From Treponema sp. (lineage in GTDB: Bacteria; Spirochaetota; Spirochaetia; Treponematales; Treponemataceae), in the NCBI GenBank assembly GCA_002749205.1, contig PDOP01000038.1, forward strand, positions 1-61,646: a DNA stretch of 61,646 bases, written 5' to 3'. Within the stretch, counting starts at the first letter, position 1, and each line of letters opens with the position of its first letter. A model generated the notes under the pieces. It was not told the DNA's origin and made no database searches. It saw only the letters and a program-made list of their open reading frames with translations. The position numbers and the translations under genes are program-made. Shown one piece after another: positions 16,648 to 23,893 of this stretch.

Positions 16648-17256
16648 ATGAAAAAAAATGTAAATATAAAAAGCCGATTAACTTGGCAACCTGTTTCAAA
16701 GAAAACGATATTGGAAACAGTGGTTTTTAATGTTGAAGAAATTACCAGTATTTCACCTGAAATGAAAACAAAGAGCTTTATCAGCTTAAACGCTCCAAAC
16801 TGGGTGCTTGTTATACCGGAAGTTTTGAATGAAAGCGGTGAAAAATGTTTTTTAATGGTTGAACAGTGGCGACACGGGGCGGAAAGAACATTTATTGAGT
16901 TTCCCGGTGGGGTAATTGACAAAGCCGAATCACCCGATGAAGCCGCAAAAAGAGAATTACTGGAAGAAACAGGATATACTGCATCAAAATTGACTTTTCT
17001 TGCAGAAATGTACACAAACCCTGCTATAATGCAAAATAAATGCTTTTTATTTTTGGCTGAGCAGTGTCGCCTTAAAACCCAAAAGCTTAATTTAGATGAA
17101 AACGAATTCTTGAATGTAGTTGTAAAACCCGTAAAAGAAGTATTGCCCAAACTCGGAATTCCCCCTTATGATCACCCATCAATGAATTTTGCTTCATTAC
17201 AGTATTCAAGAATAAATAATTTACAGCAGTGTAGGGTTAAAAAAATGTCTCTATAA
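16648..17256 (+). CDS. NUDIX hydrolase, ADP-ribose pyrophosphatase-like
   Basis: 202 residues with a complete Nudix box at about 90-112: G-x5-E-x7-R-E-L-L-E-E-T-G-Y, supplying the metal-binding glutamates. The preceding W-R-H-G-A-E-R-T-F-I-E-F-P-G-G strand pattern resembles ADP-ribose/GDP-mannose pyrophosphatases, which cleave nucleotide-sugar pyrophosphates for housecleaning. The substrate cannot be fixed from the sequence. The ATG has only a distant AAGGA upstream. rpsD follows on the same strand but has its own promoter. Confidence 0.85.
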   Translation: MKKNVNIKSRLTWQPVSKKTILETVVFNVEEITSISPEMKTKSFISLNAPNWVLVIPEVLNESGEKCFLMVEQWRHGAERTFIEFPGGVIDKAESPDEAAKRELLEETGYTASKLTFLAEMYTNPAIMQNKCFLFLAEQCRLKTQKLNLDENEFLNVVVKPVKEVLPKLGIPPYDHPSMNFASLQYSRINNLQQCRVKKMSL

Positions 17257-17294
17257 ATGATTTTATATTTTTTTCTTTTTCCTCTTAAAAGTTC

Positions 17295-17323
17295 TTGACA
17301 AAAGCTGTTTTTTAGTATAAACT
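17295..17323 (+). promoter_or_regulatory. rpsD promoter
   Basis: TTGACA (17295-17300), 17 bases, TAAACT (17318-17323); the overlapping TATAAA at 17316 would give a 15-base spacer. It lies about 30 bases before the rpsD ATG. Confidence 0.7.
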
Positions 17324-17354
17324 CGCAGAAACACTTTTTTTGAGAGGTAAGAAG

Positions 17355-17966
17355 ATGGCAAAAAAGCCAAGAGGAAAGACAGTAAGACACCTCGGGGTCA
17401 ACATTTTCGGGAATCCTAAGTATGACAGGTTGCTTGATAAAAAACCTAATACTCCCGGTAAAGACCGCGGCGCAAGAAAACGAGGTAAGACTTCTGTTTA
17501 TGGCGAACAGTTAAAAGAAAAACAGAAATTCCGCTTTGCTTACGGCATGTCGGAACGACAGTTCAGAAACTTGTATAAAAATGCCACTAGAATGTCCGGT
17601 GTTACAGGCGATAATATGATTTCTCTTATGGAAAGTCGCTTAGATAATACTATTTATCGCATGGGTTTTGCAATTAGTAGAGCTCAGGCTAGACAGATGG
17701 TGTCTCATTCCTATTTTTATATCAATGGTAAATCTGCAAACATACCTTCTATGCGGATTAAAGCCGGTGATGTTATTACGACACGCGAAAAAAAAGGTAT
17801 TGAAAATCTTATTCGTAAGAATTTGAGTGCAAATCAAAGAGCAAAGGGAACTTGGCTTGAGGTTGATGACGAAAAACTTTCAGCAAAGGTTACGGTTTTA
17901 CCCGATGCAGGTGATATTCAGCATGTAGGTAATATTCAGCATGTTGTTGAATTTTATTCCAAGTAG
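17355..17966 (+). CDS. rpsD: 30S ribosomal protein S4
   Basis: 203 residues from the ATG at 17355, which has GAGAGG upstream; an upstream in-frame TTG has no support. S4 is a primary 16S rRNA binder that starts assembly of the 30S body. The N-terminal arm lacks zinc cysteines. The S4 domain is at about 93-155 (S-R-L-D-N-T-I-Y-R-M-G-F), and the family stretch A-R-Q-M-V-S-H is intact. The C-terminus carries a small internal duplication (D-I-Q-H-V then N-I-Q-H-V). As in several bacteria outside the proteobacteria, rpsD is separate from the alpha operon. A strong terminator follows. Confidence 0.97.
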   Translation: MAKKPRGKTVRHLGVNIFGNPKYDRLLDKKPNTPGKDRGARKRGKTSVYGEQLKEKQKFRFAYGMSERQFRNLYKNATRMSGVTGDNMISLMESRLDNTIYRMGFAISRAQARQMVSHSYFYINGKSANIPSMRIKAGDVITTREKKGIENLIRKNLSANQRAKGTWLEVDDEKLSAKVTVLPDAGDIQHVGNIQHVVEFYSK

Positions 17967-17996
17967 GCTGATAATTGCAGATACTTTAAAATTAGC

Positions 17997-18028
17997 ACTG
18001 CCTTCCAATCAGAAGGCAGTTTTTTTGT
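17997..18028 (+). terminator. rpsD terminator
   Basis: ACTGCCTTC and GAAGGCAGT form a 9-bp stem with a six-base loop, followed by TTTTTTTG. It lies 30 bases after the rpsD stop codon. Confidence 0.9.
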
Positions 18029-18074
18029 TTATTAAAATAAATCAAAAAAAATATTATTTTTTTTATTTAATATA

Positions 18075-18103
18075 TTGACAAAAAAAAATAATTAGTATAT
18101 AAT
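18075..18103 (+). promoter_or_regulatory. tRNA-Asn/rpmB promoter
   Basis: TTGACA (18075-18080), 17 bases, TATAAT (18098-18103): exact consensus, 22 bases upstream of the tRNA. Confidence 0.9.
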
Positions 18104-18125
18104 CCCAATCACGCTTAGGCGTCTT

Positions 18126-18198
18126 TCCCCTGTAGCTCAGTTGGCAGAGCAAGTGGCTGTTAACCACTGGGTCCGTGGTTCGAGTCCGCGCGGGGGAG
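18126..18198 (+). tRNA. tRNA-Asn (anticodon GTT)
   Basis: A 73-base cloverleaf: acceptor TCCCCTG/CGGGGGA, anticodon stem AGTGG/CCACT with loop CTGTTAA and anticodon GTT at 18159-18161, and T-arm with TTCGAGT. The 3' CCA is not encoded. rpmB starts 26 bases after it with no separate promoter, so the two are co-transcribed. Confidence 0.97.
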
Positions 18199-18224
18199 TA
18201 TTTTTTTTAAAGGTAGGTATAGAA

Positions 18225-18416
18225 ATGGCTAATATATGTGAAATATGTGGTAAGGGTACTGTTAGCGGTAATAATGTCAGTAAGTCAATGCACAAAACTA
18301 AGCGTGTTTGGAAGCCTAATCTTCTTAAAGTAAAGACTGAAATACAAGGAAGAACAATGACCTTGAAAATTTGCACAAGGTGCTTGCGAAGTGGTTATAT
18401 AACCAAAAAAGTGTAA
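18225..18416 (+). CDS. rpmB: 50S ribosomal protein L28
   Basis: 63 residues from the ATG at 18225; a longer in-frame reading would run back through the tRNA. L28 binds late to the large subunit. It has two zinc-type Cys pairs, C-E-I-C near residue 5 and C-T-R-C near residue 52, so it is the zinc-containing form. An AAAGG-type site precedes it. Its stop lies six bases from the stop of the convergent MBL gene. Confidence 0.95.
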   Translation: MANICEICGKGTVSGNNVSKSMHKTKRVWKPNLLKVKTEIQGRTMTLKICTRCLRSGYITKKV

Positions 18417-18422
18417 ACAGTC

Positions 18423-19229
18423 TTATTTTGTGCTAATTTCAATGATGAGCCCGTCATATGCGGGCTCTATTTTTTTGTCTGCAAGTTTCGGGTTTTTCAT
18501 TTTTTCGGTTTTTATAAATTCTTTTATTTCCGCATGACTGTAATCATGACATATATGTGTAAACCATGCGCTCTTTGTGCCTATTTTTGTAATTTCAGTT
18601 AGAGCTTCGCTAAAAGAAAAATGCGTAACATGCTTTCTTGCTCTAAGAGCGTCTATTACTAAATTATTGATACCGTACAAAAGTTCGTATGATTTTTCGG
18701 GAATGTGATTACAGTCGGTTAGATATGCCGTATCTCCTATTCTCCATCCAAGCGTTTCCAATTTGCCGTGAAGCAAAGGTATCGGTGTTACTTCGATTTC
18801 ATTAATCTTAAACGGGACTCCTGCAATTGCTTTTTTTAAATCGAATTTTGGAATTGCACATTTTGTTTTTGATGCTCTAAAAACATAAGCAAACTGTTGT
18901 TTAATTTGTTTAAAAGCCGGCTCATTTAAATAAACCGGCATAGATAATTGATTACAAAAAATTCGCAAATCATCAAGCCCGTGAGCATGATCTGCATGTG
19001 CATGTGTCATCAACACCGCTGAAAGTTTTTTTATATTTGCCCGCAGAGCCTGTAATCTGAATTCGGGGCCACAATCAATTAAAACCGAAAAATCTGTATT
19101 TTCATCGCTTATCCAAGCCGAAGAGCGATATCTTATATCATGGGGAGCAGTACTTGTACAAACTTTGCAATCGCAAGTAATTACCGGAACCCCGTGGCTT
19201 GTTCCTGAGCCGAGAATTTCAAGCTTCAT
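18423..19229 (-). CDS. MBL-fold metallohydrolase, PhnP-like
   Basis: 268 residues. It has the metallo-beta-lactamase motif T-H-A-H-A-D-H (about 74-80) and further metal ligands D-C-N-H and T-H-I-C-H-D. The N-terminal G-S-G-T-S-H-G-V-P with C-D-C-K-V-C is typical of the PhnP group (phosphoribosyl cyclic phosphate phosphodiesterases) and its zinc site. Many such proteins exist outside phosphonate operons and no phn genes are nearby, so the substrate is unknown. It lies 18 bases downstream of the oligopeptide-binding lipoprotein gene and is probably co-transcribed with it. Confidence 0.85.
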   Translation of the reverse strand: MKLEILGSGTSHGVPVITCDCKVCTSTAPHDIRYRSSAWISDENTDFSVLIDCGPEFRLQALRANIKKLSAVLMTHAHADHAHGLDDLRIFCNQLSMPVYLNEPAFKQIKQQFAYVFRASKTKCAIPKFDLKKAIAGVPFKINEIEVTPIPLLHGKLETLGWRIGDTAYLTDCNHIPEKSYELLYGINNLVIDALRARKHVTHFSFSEALTEITKIGTKSAWFTHICHDYSHAEIKEFIKTEKMKNPKLADKKIEPAYDGLIIEISTK

Positions 19230-19247
19230 TTTTCGCCTTCCTTAAAA

Positions 19248-21188
19248 TTATTCAAGTACATTTCGCTCGCTTAAATTCCAAATTGACATTTTTATATGTT
19301 TTTTTTCCGTACGGGCTTTTTTTATATCTTCGTATATTGCCTCATCAGACCAAAAGTATCCGAACATAGGCTCGGAAAAAAAACGCTCGTGTCGCCTGTT
19401 AAGCCAACCCGGAAAACAAACCCACTTCCAAGCCATGAGATTTTGCGTATCAGTGTAAAAAGCCGGTATGAACACTGCCAGCGAATTTACGGCTCTTTCA
19501 ATTTCTTTATTTAGTTCTGCCTGCTTTGAAAGACTACCTGTAAAGTTATTGTATTGCTCTAATAATTCGTCAAGCTCGGTATTTCTTAAACCGAAAACAT
19601 TGCATAAGTCTTCCGTATCCGCAAATTTTGAATGAAAGTCATAATAATGATTTGGGATTCGATTGCTCATTAACTCACCGTACCAAATTTGAAATTTATC
19701 ATTCATAACCCTCTCAATTGCCCCATCTCTCATATACCTGAATTTTAATTCAATGCCTGCGAGTTTTGCCTGTGAATAGAATAACCCCAAAATATCTTTT
19801 GGTAACTTTCGGGCAAACAGTATTTCTAATTCCAACTTTTTACCTTCTGAATTTATTCTTATTCCGTTTCTGTCAAAACGATTATAACCTGCTTCATTTA
19901 AAAGCTTATTAGCTTTTTCAATATCAAATTCGAGAGGTTGTATTGTATTATCATTAAAAGAAATACCGGCAATAATTTGCCCTCTGCCTATATTTTTTAA
20001 TCGCTTTTGATTAAGCCCAAAGGCGGTATTCAATGCACCGTCTAAATTCAAAGAATGAATTACCGCCTTTCGGATTCGTATATCATTAAGAGGTTTTTTC
20101 TTTACATTGAAAAAAAAGCCTTTCATACCCTGTAACCGTTGATAATGTCCTGACCAAATATTGATAAACCCTTGTGTTACGCAATCTTCTTCCAATGCCT
20201 TAAACCATTGGTTGGAATCTTCAAGATACACACAATCAATTTGTGCCGTCTTTAGATATTTTATCGCATTTTGAGCATTTCCGACAATTATTAAATAATT
20301 GATTTGGTCATAATTTGCCATACCCTTGTAGTGGTCGTATTCATGTCCCCACCAGTTTTTTACTTTTTTGAAAATCAACCCGTTTGTATCATCAAATTTA
20401 TCGAGTGCATAAGGTCCTGTTGTTGGCTCGGGAATACGGTTGTAATCCACAGCCCAATTTGCAGGGACGATACCTTTGTAAAAATGTTTGGCTACCGGTC
20501 TAAAATTAGTGGCGTTTAAAAGCTCTGTTTGTGAAAAGTTTTTTGCAGGAAGATAAGTAACGGCAATACAATATTTATTAATTTTTTTAACTTTCAATTT
20601 TGCATACTCATCATTCATCCAAGGATCGACAATATTTTTTGACATAAAAAAATTTACGGCAAACACAAAATCGTCTGCAGTACATTTCGTACCGTCAGAC
20701 CAAAGCATATTTTTATTTAAGCTGTAGTAAACCGTTTTATTGTCTTTTGCAAAAGCCCAATGTGTTGCCGCCGAAGGCATAAAAGAATAATCATCTAATG
20801 AAACATCTAAAAGAGGCATCTGAGTCCAAAAAAGATTTTTTGAAACATTATCGCTGTTTGGTCCGCAGTATCGAAAAGTGGCGGGAAAGTCGGAAATGTG
20901 AGTATAAAATGTTCCTCCTTGCTTTGCCTGAGGTGAGCCAAAATTTGCCGGCTTTGATGTATACCAAACAAAATCAGGTAACTCGTCCACCGAATATCCT
21001 TCGTCTATAAACATGGGCGCAGAAAAGTCGGGAGGGTTTTCTGCTTCTTTCTGCATCTGCTTTTCATAATTTTCGATAACCTCAGAAAAATAAAAATCCG
21101 CATCCTCCGGCACTTTTTCATAAAAATCGCATGAGGCAATAAACAAAATAAACAAAAATATAAGAGTAAACTTTGAGTAATTTTTCAT
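19248..21188 (-). CDS. ABC transporter solute-binding lipoprotein, family 5
   Basis: 646 residues. Lipobox I-A-S-C (Cys20). The mature protein follows the SBP_bac_5 (DppA/OppA/YejA) pattern: G-G-T-F-Y-T near 90, a segment W-S-D-G-T-K-C-T-A-D-D-F-V-F-A near 165, and F-F-F-N-V-K-K-K-P-L-N-D-I-R-I-R-K-A-V near 365, where the ligand pocket is built. It would deliver peptides or similar solutes to a permease. No permease or ATPase genes are adjacent, so it is an orphan binding protein. The long Glu-rich segment between the lipid anchor and the domain (about 25-80) is longer than usual. Confidence 0.85.
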   Translation of the reverse strand: MKNYSKFTLIFLFILFIASCDFYEKVPEDADFYFSEVIENYEKQMQKEAENPPDFSAPMFIDEGYSVDELPDFVWYTSKPANFGSPQAKQGGTFYTHISDFPATFRYCGPNSDNVSKNLFWTQMPLLDVSLDDYSFMPSAATHWAFAKDNKTVYYSLNKNMLWSDGTKCTADDFVFAVNFFMSKNIVDPWMNDEYAKLKVKKINKYCIAVTYLPAKNFSQTELLNATNFRPVAKHFYKGIVPANWAVDYNRIPEPTTGPYALDKFDDTNGLIFKKVKNWWGHEYDHYKGMANYDQINYLIIVGNAQNAIKYLKTAQIDCVYLEDSNQWFKALEEDCVTQGFINIWSGHYQRLQGMKGFFFNVKKKPLNDIRIRKAVIHSLNLDGALNTAFGLNQKRLKNIGRGQIIAGISFNDNTIQPLEFDIEKANKLLNEAGYNRFDRNGIRINSEGKKLELEILFARKLPKDILGLFYSQAKLAGIELKFRYMRDGAIERVMNDKFQIWYGELMSNRIPNHYYDFHSKFADTEDLCNVFGLRNTELDELLEQYNNFTGSLSKQAELNKEIERAVNSLAVFIPAFYTDTQNLMAWKWVCFPGWLNRRHERFFSEPMFGYFWSDEAIYEDIKKARTEKKHIKMSIWNLSERNVLE

Positions 21189-21572
21189 TCGTACAAACTA
21201 TCAAATTTTAAGAAAAAAAAAAAGTCCAAAGCTCAAAATATTTAAATTTTTTTATGGGGTGTATCCCCCTCGGCAGGCTCGGGAAGCGCCCCTCGCTACG
21301 AAAAAATGCCTTTTTGGTACAGCATCATTCAATCTTTATGTATATTTCACAAAACGGCATTTGTTTCTCCGCTACCCAAAAAAAAAATAAATGAGGGCGA
21401 TACATAAAACTTAACGCTGTACTAAGTTTTAAGGATATGGTTGTTTTGATTTTAAAATTTTGCTGTATTTAAAAACATGTTTTGTTTTGTTTCGGGCTGA
21501 AATTTTATCTGATTTAAGTATATTGTCAAGCGGGGAGCATTTTAATTTTTAAACAATTTTTTTTAATTTTTA
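21189..21572. other. Intergenic region with nested inverted arms
   Basis: No gene seen in 21189-21657. The stretch 21256-21422 is locally GC-richer than its surroundings and contains nested inverted arms: GTATC...CCTC (21261-21271) with GAGG...GATAC (21393-21403), GTACAGC (21317-21323) with GCTGTAC (21416-21422), and AAATGCC (21304-21310) with GGCATTT (21356-21362). It could be another small repeat element or a structured RNA. The remainder up to rpsL is a T-rich promoter region. Confidence 0.4.
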
Positions 21573-21601
21573 TTGACTTTTTTTTATATTTGTGATAGGT
21601 T
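21573..21601 (+). promoter_or_regulatory. Possible rpsL promoter
   Basis: TTGACT (21573-21578), 17 bases, TAGGTT (21596-21601). The -10 match is weak; position about 57 bases before the ATG is reasonable. Confidence 0.4.
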
Positions 21602-21657
21602 TTTTAAACTAGGGTTTAAATTTCCGTAGTGCTGACGGATTTTAAGGAGAAAGGCTA

Positions 21658-22032
21658 ATGCCTACAATTAACCAATTGATTAAAAAGGGGCGACGAGCGC
21701 AGAAGTCAAAGTCAAAGAGTCCTGCGTTGCAAAGTTGTCCGCAGAAGAGGGGCGTTTGTACCGTTGTAAAAACAGCTACCCCTAAAAAGCCGAATTCGGC
21801 TTTGCGTAAAATTGCTCGTGTGCGTTTGAGTAACGGAATTGAAGTAACTGCGTATATTCCCGGTATCGGGCATAACTTGCAGGAGCACTCTGTTGTTCTC
21901 ATTGAAGGCGGGCGTGTTAAGGATCTTCCGGGTGTTAGATACCACATTATTCGTGGTGCAAAGGACGCATTGGGTGTAGACGGCAGAAAACAGTCCAGGT
22001 CAAAATACGGGACAAAGAAGCCAAAGGCTTAA
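21658..22032 (+). CDS. rpsL: 30S ribosomal protein S12
   Basis: 124 residues. S12 sits at the decoding centre and controls accuracy. The conserved loop [11 protein letters not shown] and the second loop G-H-N-L-Q-E-H-S are intact, with the lysines whose mutation gives streptomycin resistance elsewhere. AAGGAG precedes the ATG. rpsG follows after 13 bases. In T. pallidum, as I recall, rpsL-rpsG directly follow rpoC. Here they are about 21 kb away in the opposite orientation, and no fusA or tuf follows. Confidence 0.97.
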   Translation: MPTINQLIKKGRRAQKSKSKSPALQSCPQKRGVCTVVKTATPKKPNSALRKIARVRLSNGIEVTAYIPGIGHNLQEHSVVLIEGGRVKDLPGVRYHIIRGAKDALGVDGRKQSRSKYGTKKPKA

Positions 22033-22045
22033 TCGGGGGTAAAAT

Positions 22046-22516
22046 ATGGGAAGAGGCAAAATTGCTAAAAGACCACCAACTGCTCCTGACAGCAAGTATA
22101 ACAGTGTGGTTGTTTCAAAGTTTATTTTAAGAATGATGCTTAGCGGTAAAAAGCATACAACGACTAAGATTCTTTATTCTTGTTTTGATAATATTCAAAA
22201 AAAGACCGGTGAAGACCCGCTTTCGGTTTTTACTCAGGCAATTGAAAATGTTAAACCAATTGTTGAGGTAAAGTCAAAGAGGGTAGGTGGTGCTACTTAT
22301 CAGGTTCCAATGGATGTTCCCGAAAAGCGCCGAGAAGCACTGGCTATGCGCTGGATTATTTCTGCGGCTCGCAAACGAAGCGGTCATGAAATGGCAGGTC
22401 GCTTAGCTTCTGAGCTTATTGATGCATATAACAATACCGGTACGGCATTCAAAAAACGCGAAGATGTGCATAGAATGGCTGAAGCCAATAAAGCATTTTC
22501 ACATTTTAGATTTTAG
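22046..22516 (+). CDS. rpsG: 30S ribosomal protein S7
   Basis: 156 residues. S7 nucleates assembly of the 30S head. The N-terminal arm is [10 protein letters not shown], followed by the helical core ([14 protein letters not shown]) and a beta-ribbon with G-A-T-Y-Q-V-P. It forms a two-gene operon with rpsL, closed by a terminator. Confidence 0.97.
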   Translation: MGRGKIAKRPPTAPDSKYNSVVVSKFILRMMLSGKKHTTTKILYSCFDNIQKKTGEDPLSVFTQAIENVKPIVEVKSKRVGGATYQVPMDVPEKRREALAMRWIISAARKRSGHEMAGRLASELIDAYNNTGTAFKKREDVHRMAEANKAFSHFRF

Positions 22517-22536
22517 ATTTTATCAAAAAATTATGG

Positions 22537-22567
22537 CGGTCGGCTTTTTGGTTCGACCGTTTTTTTG
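22537..22567 (+). terminator. rpsL-rpsG terminator
   Basis: CGGTCG pairs with CGACCG around an 11-base loop and is followed by eight T residues. Confidence 0.85.
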
Positions 22568-22605
22568 TTTATAGAATTTGTGGTTATAAATTTATCAATA
22601 AAGGC

Positions 22606-22634
22606 TTGACATGTTTTTGACTTTGTGATAAACT
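22606..22634 (+). promoter_or_regulatory. tRNA-Pro promoter
   Basis: TTGACA (22606-22611), 17 bases, TAAACT (22629-22634), about 45 bases upstream of the tRNA. Confidence 0.8.
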
Positions 22635-22679
22635 TACTCATCGCTTTTAGAGTAAGTTTAATAGAAAGCGTGTTTAATA

Positions 22680-22753
22680 CGGGCAATAGCGCAGTTGGTT
22701 AGCGTACAAGTCTGGGGGACTTGGGGTCGGCGGTTCAAATCCGCCTTGCCCGA
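22680..22753 (+). tRNA. tRNA-Pro (anticodon GGG)
   Basis: A 74-base cloverleaf: acceptor CGGGCAA/TTGCCCG with the C1-G72 pair typical of tRNA-Pro, anticodon stem CAAGT/ACTTG with loop CTGGGGG and anticodon GGG at 22714-22716, and T-arm GGCGG/CCGCC. No encoded CCA. A seven-T run follows directly. Repeat copy D begins within a few bases of its 3' end. Confidence 0.96.
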
Positions 22754-22759
22754 TTTTTT

Positions 22760-22909
22760 TAGCCTGATTTGGACGGGCTTGTCTATCCTTCTGTTCGATT
22801 ATTATTTAAAGAAAAGCCGGCTCTTTTAGAGACGGCGTTTTTATTTTACAGTAAAGGACAGAAGATTATGCAAGTCCGTCGGGTTAAGAGCGTGAGCGAT
22901 AAATTTTAA
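22760..22909 (-). repeat. Structured intergenic repeat, copy D
   Basis: Read on the minus strand. Outer stem GACGGGCTTG (22772-22781) with CAAGTCCGTC (22871-22880), one G-T pair. Middle stem CTTCTGTTC (22788-22796) with GGACAGAAG (22856-22864): the T-to-C change in the stem centre is matched by an A-to-G change opposite. The AAATCAGGCTAA box is present on the minus strand (22760-22771). It lies between tRNA-Pro and the convergent acyltransferase, about 11 bases after the latter's stop codon and in sense with it. Confidence 0.8.
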
Positions 22910-22919
22910 TACTAAAAAG

Positions 22920-23663
22920 TTATTTTCGCCATTCTTCAAGTTGATTTTTAATTAGGTTTTTGCTTTCTTCAAGTATTTGTAGTTGTTCTGCCTTTGTTGT
23001 AGGGGTAGGGTATATTTTTAATGCTTTAATTCGAAATGTTGCATTTTTTAGGTTGTTCATTACGCCACGAATACCGGATATTTTCCAACCGCCATCCAAT
23101 GCACAAACGAGAACAGGCATTGGAGCTTTGATGAGTAGACGGCGAAAACCTGCCGAGTGTAGTGTGTTTAATTGACCGGTGCGAGAACGAGTTCCCTCAG
23201 GAAATAAAATTGGTATCCAATTATTTTCTTTTGCGTTATTTGCAAAACTGTCTAAAGTTGCCATCATTTCTGTTGGGCCTGCTTTTCGGTTTATTATGCA
23301 ATGACCGTTTATTTTTAGCAGGTTAGATACCAGCGGGATATTTTTTTTCAAGGCACTTTTTGAAATAAATCTGGTTCTTTTTGTTTTTAAGTATCTTATA
23401 AATGCAATTGTGTCGACTAGGCTTTGATGATTGCAAATAACAAGATATTGTTCAGGAAGGTTTGAGAGTAATTCATCTTCATTTTCAAGTTTGAACTTCG
23501 CATAAGTTTTTATTATAGCAAATATTTTTTTCGGAAAGTTAAGATAAATTTTTTGAGCAACTTCTTTACAAGTGTTGCGGTTAAATGCCTTTAGTACCGT
23601 AAGTACAAGGTCATGTTTAAAAAATAATGATATAATACATATTAAAGCTATGACAGTTCCCAT
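22920..23663 (-). CDS. 1-acylglycerol-3-phosphate acyltransferase-like (PlsC family)
   Basis: About 247 residues from the ATG at 23663, which has GGAGAAATT upstream. A longer in-frame reading runs back through a hairpin repeat and is not credible. It starts with a hydrophobic anchor (about 3-18). The catalytic N-H-Q-S-L-V-D box is near 75 and the substrate-binding F-P-E-G-T-R-S-R near 150. The family makes phosphatidic acid from lysophosphatidic acid at the inner membrane; relatives acylate other lysolipids. Separated by 230 bases of hairpin repeats from the helicase gene upstream. Confidence 0.85.
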   Translation of the reverse strand: MGTVIALICIISLFFKHDLVLTVLKAFNRNTCKEVAQKIYLNFPKKIFAIIKTYAKFKLENEDELLSNLPEQYLVICNHQSLVDTIAFIRYLKTKRTRFISKSALKKNIPLVSNLLKINGHCIINRKAGPTEMMATLDSFANNAKENNWIPILFPEGTRSRTGQLNTLHSAGFRRLLIKAPMPVLVCALDGGWKISGIRGVMNNLKNATFRIKALKIYPTPTTKAEQLQILEESKNLIKNQLEEWRK

Positions 23664-23727
23664 AATTTCTCCAAGTTGTTTTAATTGGTGTTTTGTGTCA
23701 ATCGCAAAAATATTTGTGATTAGACCT

Positions 23728-23890
23728 AAGAAATTGCAAAAGTCATACGAGTTTTGCAATTTCTTCTTAAAATTTACCAAAAAGCACAATAAAATGAGCT
23801 TATTAGAGGTACTTGTAAAAAGTCTTGGACTTTTACAAGTGCCTCAGCCACTTGCAAAAAGTAACTCATCTTTTACAAGCGACTTGAACT
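23728..23890. repeat. Hairpin-repeat cluster (CTCGT-loop family plus ACTTGTAAAAGT arms)
   Basis: AAGAAATTGCAAAA (23728-23741) and TTTTGCAATTTCTT (23752-23765) form a 14-bp stem, with loop CTCGTATGAC on the minus strand. Then ACTTGTAAAA/TTTTACAAGT (23811-23840) and a weaker third arm. The whole stretch is homologous, in reverse, to 34528-34680. It lies between the helicase and acyltransferase genes. Confidence 0.75.
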
Positions 23891-23893
23891 TTG

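Noticed and set aside
17880..17960. Frameshift or fusion at the S4 C-terminus
   Set aside because: The I-Q-H-V duplication is a small in-frame repeat; the rest of the protein and its stop are normal.
18141..18224. N-terminal extension of L28
   Set aside because: It would translate through tRNA-Asn. The same applies to the long readings of SecE (through tRNA-Trp) and L33 (through tRNA-Thr).
23664..23789. N-terminal extension of the acyltransferase
   Set aside because: The added residues are translated hairpin repeat; a good ribosome site precedes the ATG at 23663.
23728..23890. CRISPR array
   Set aside because: The short palindromes have no regular repeat-spacer pattern and no cas genes are nearby.
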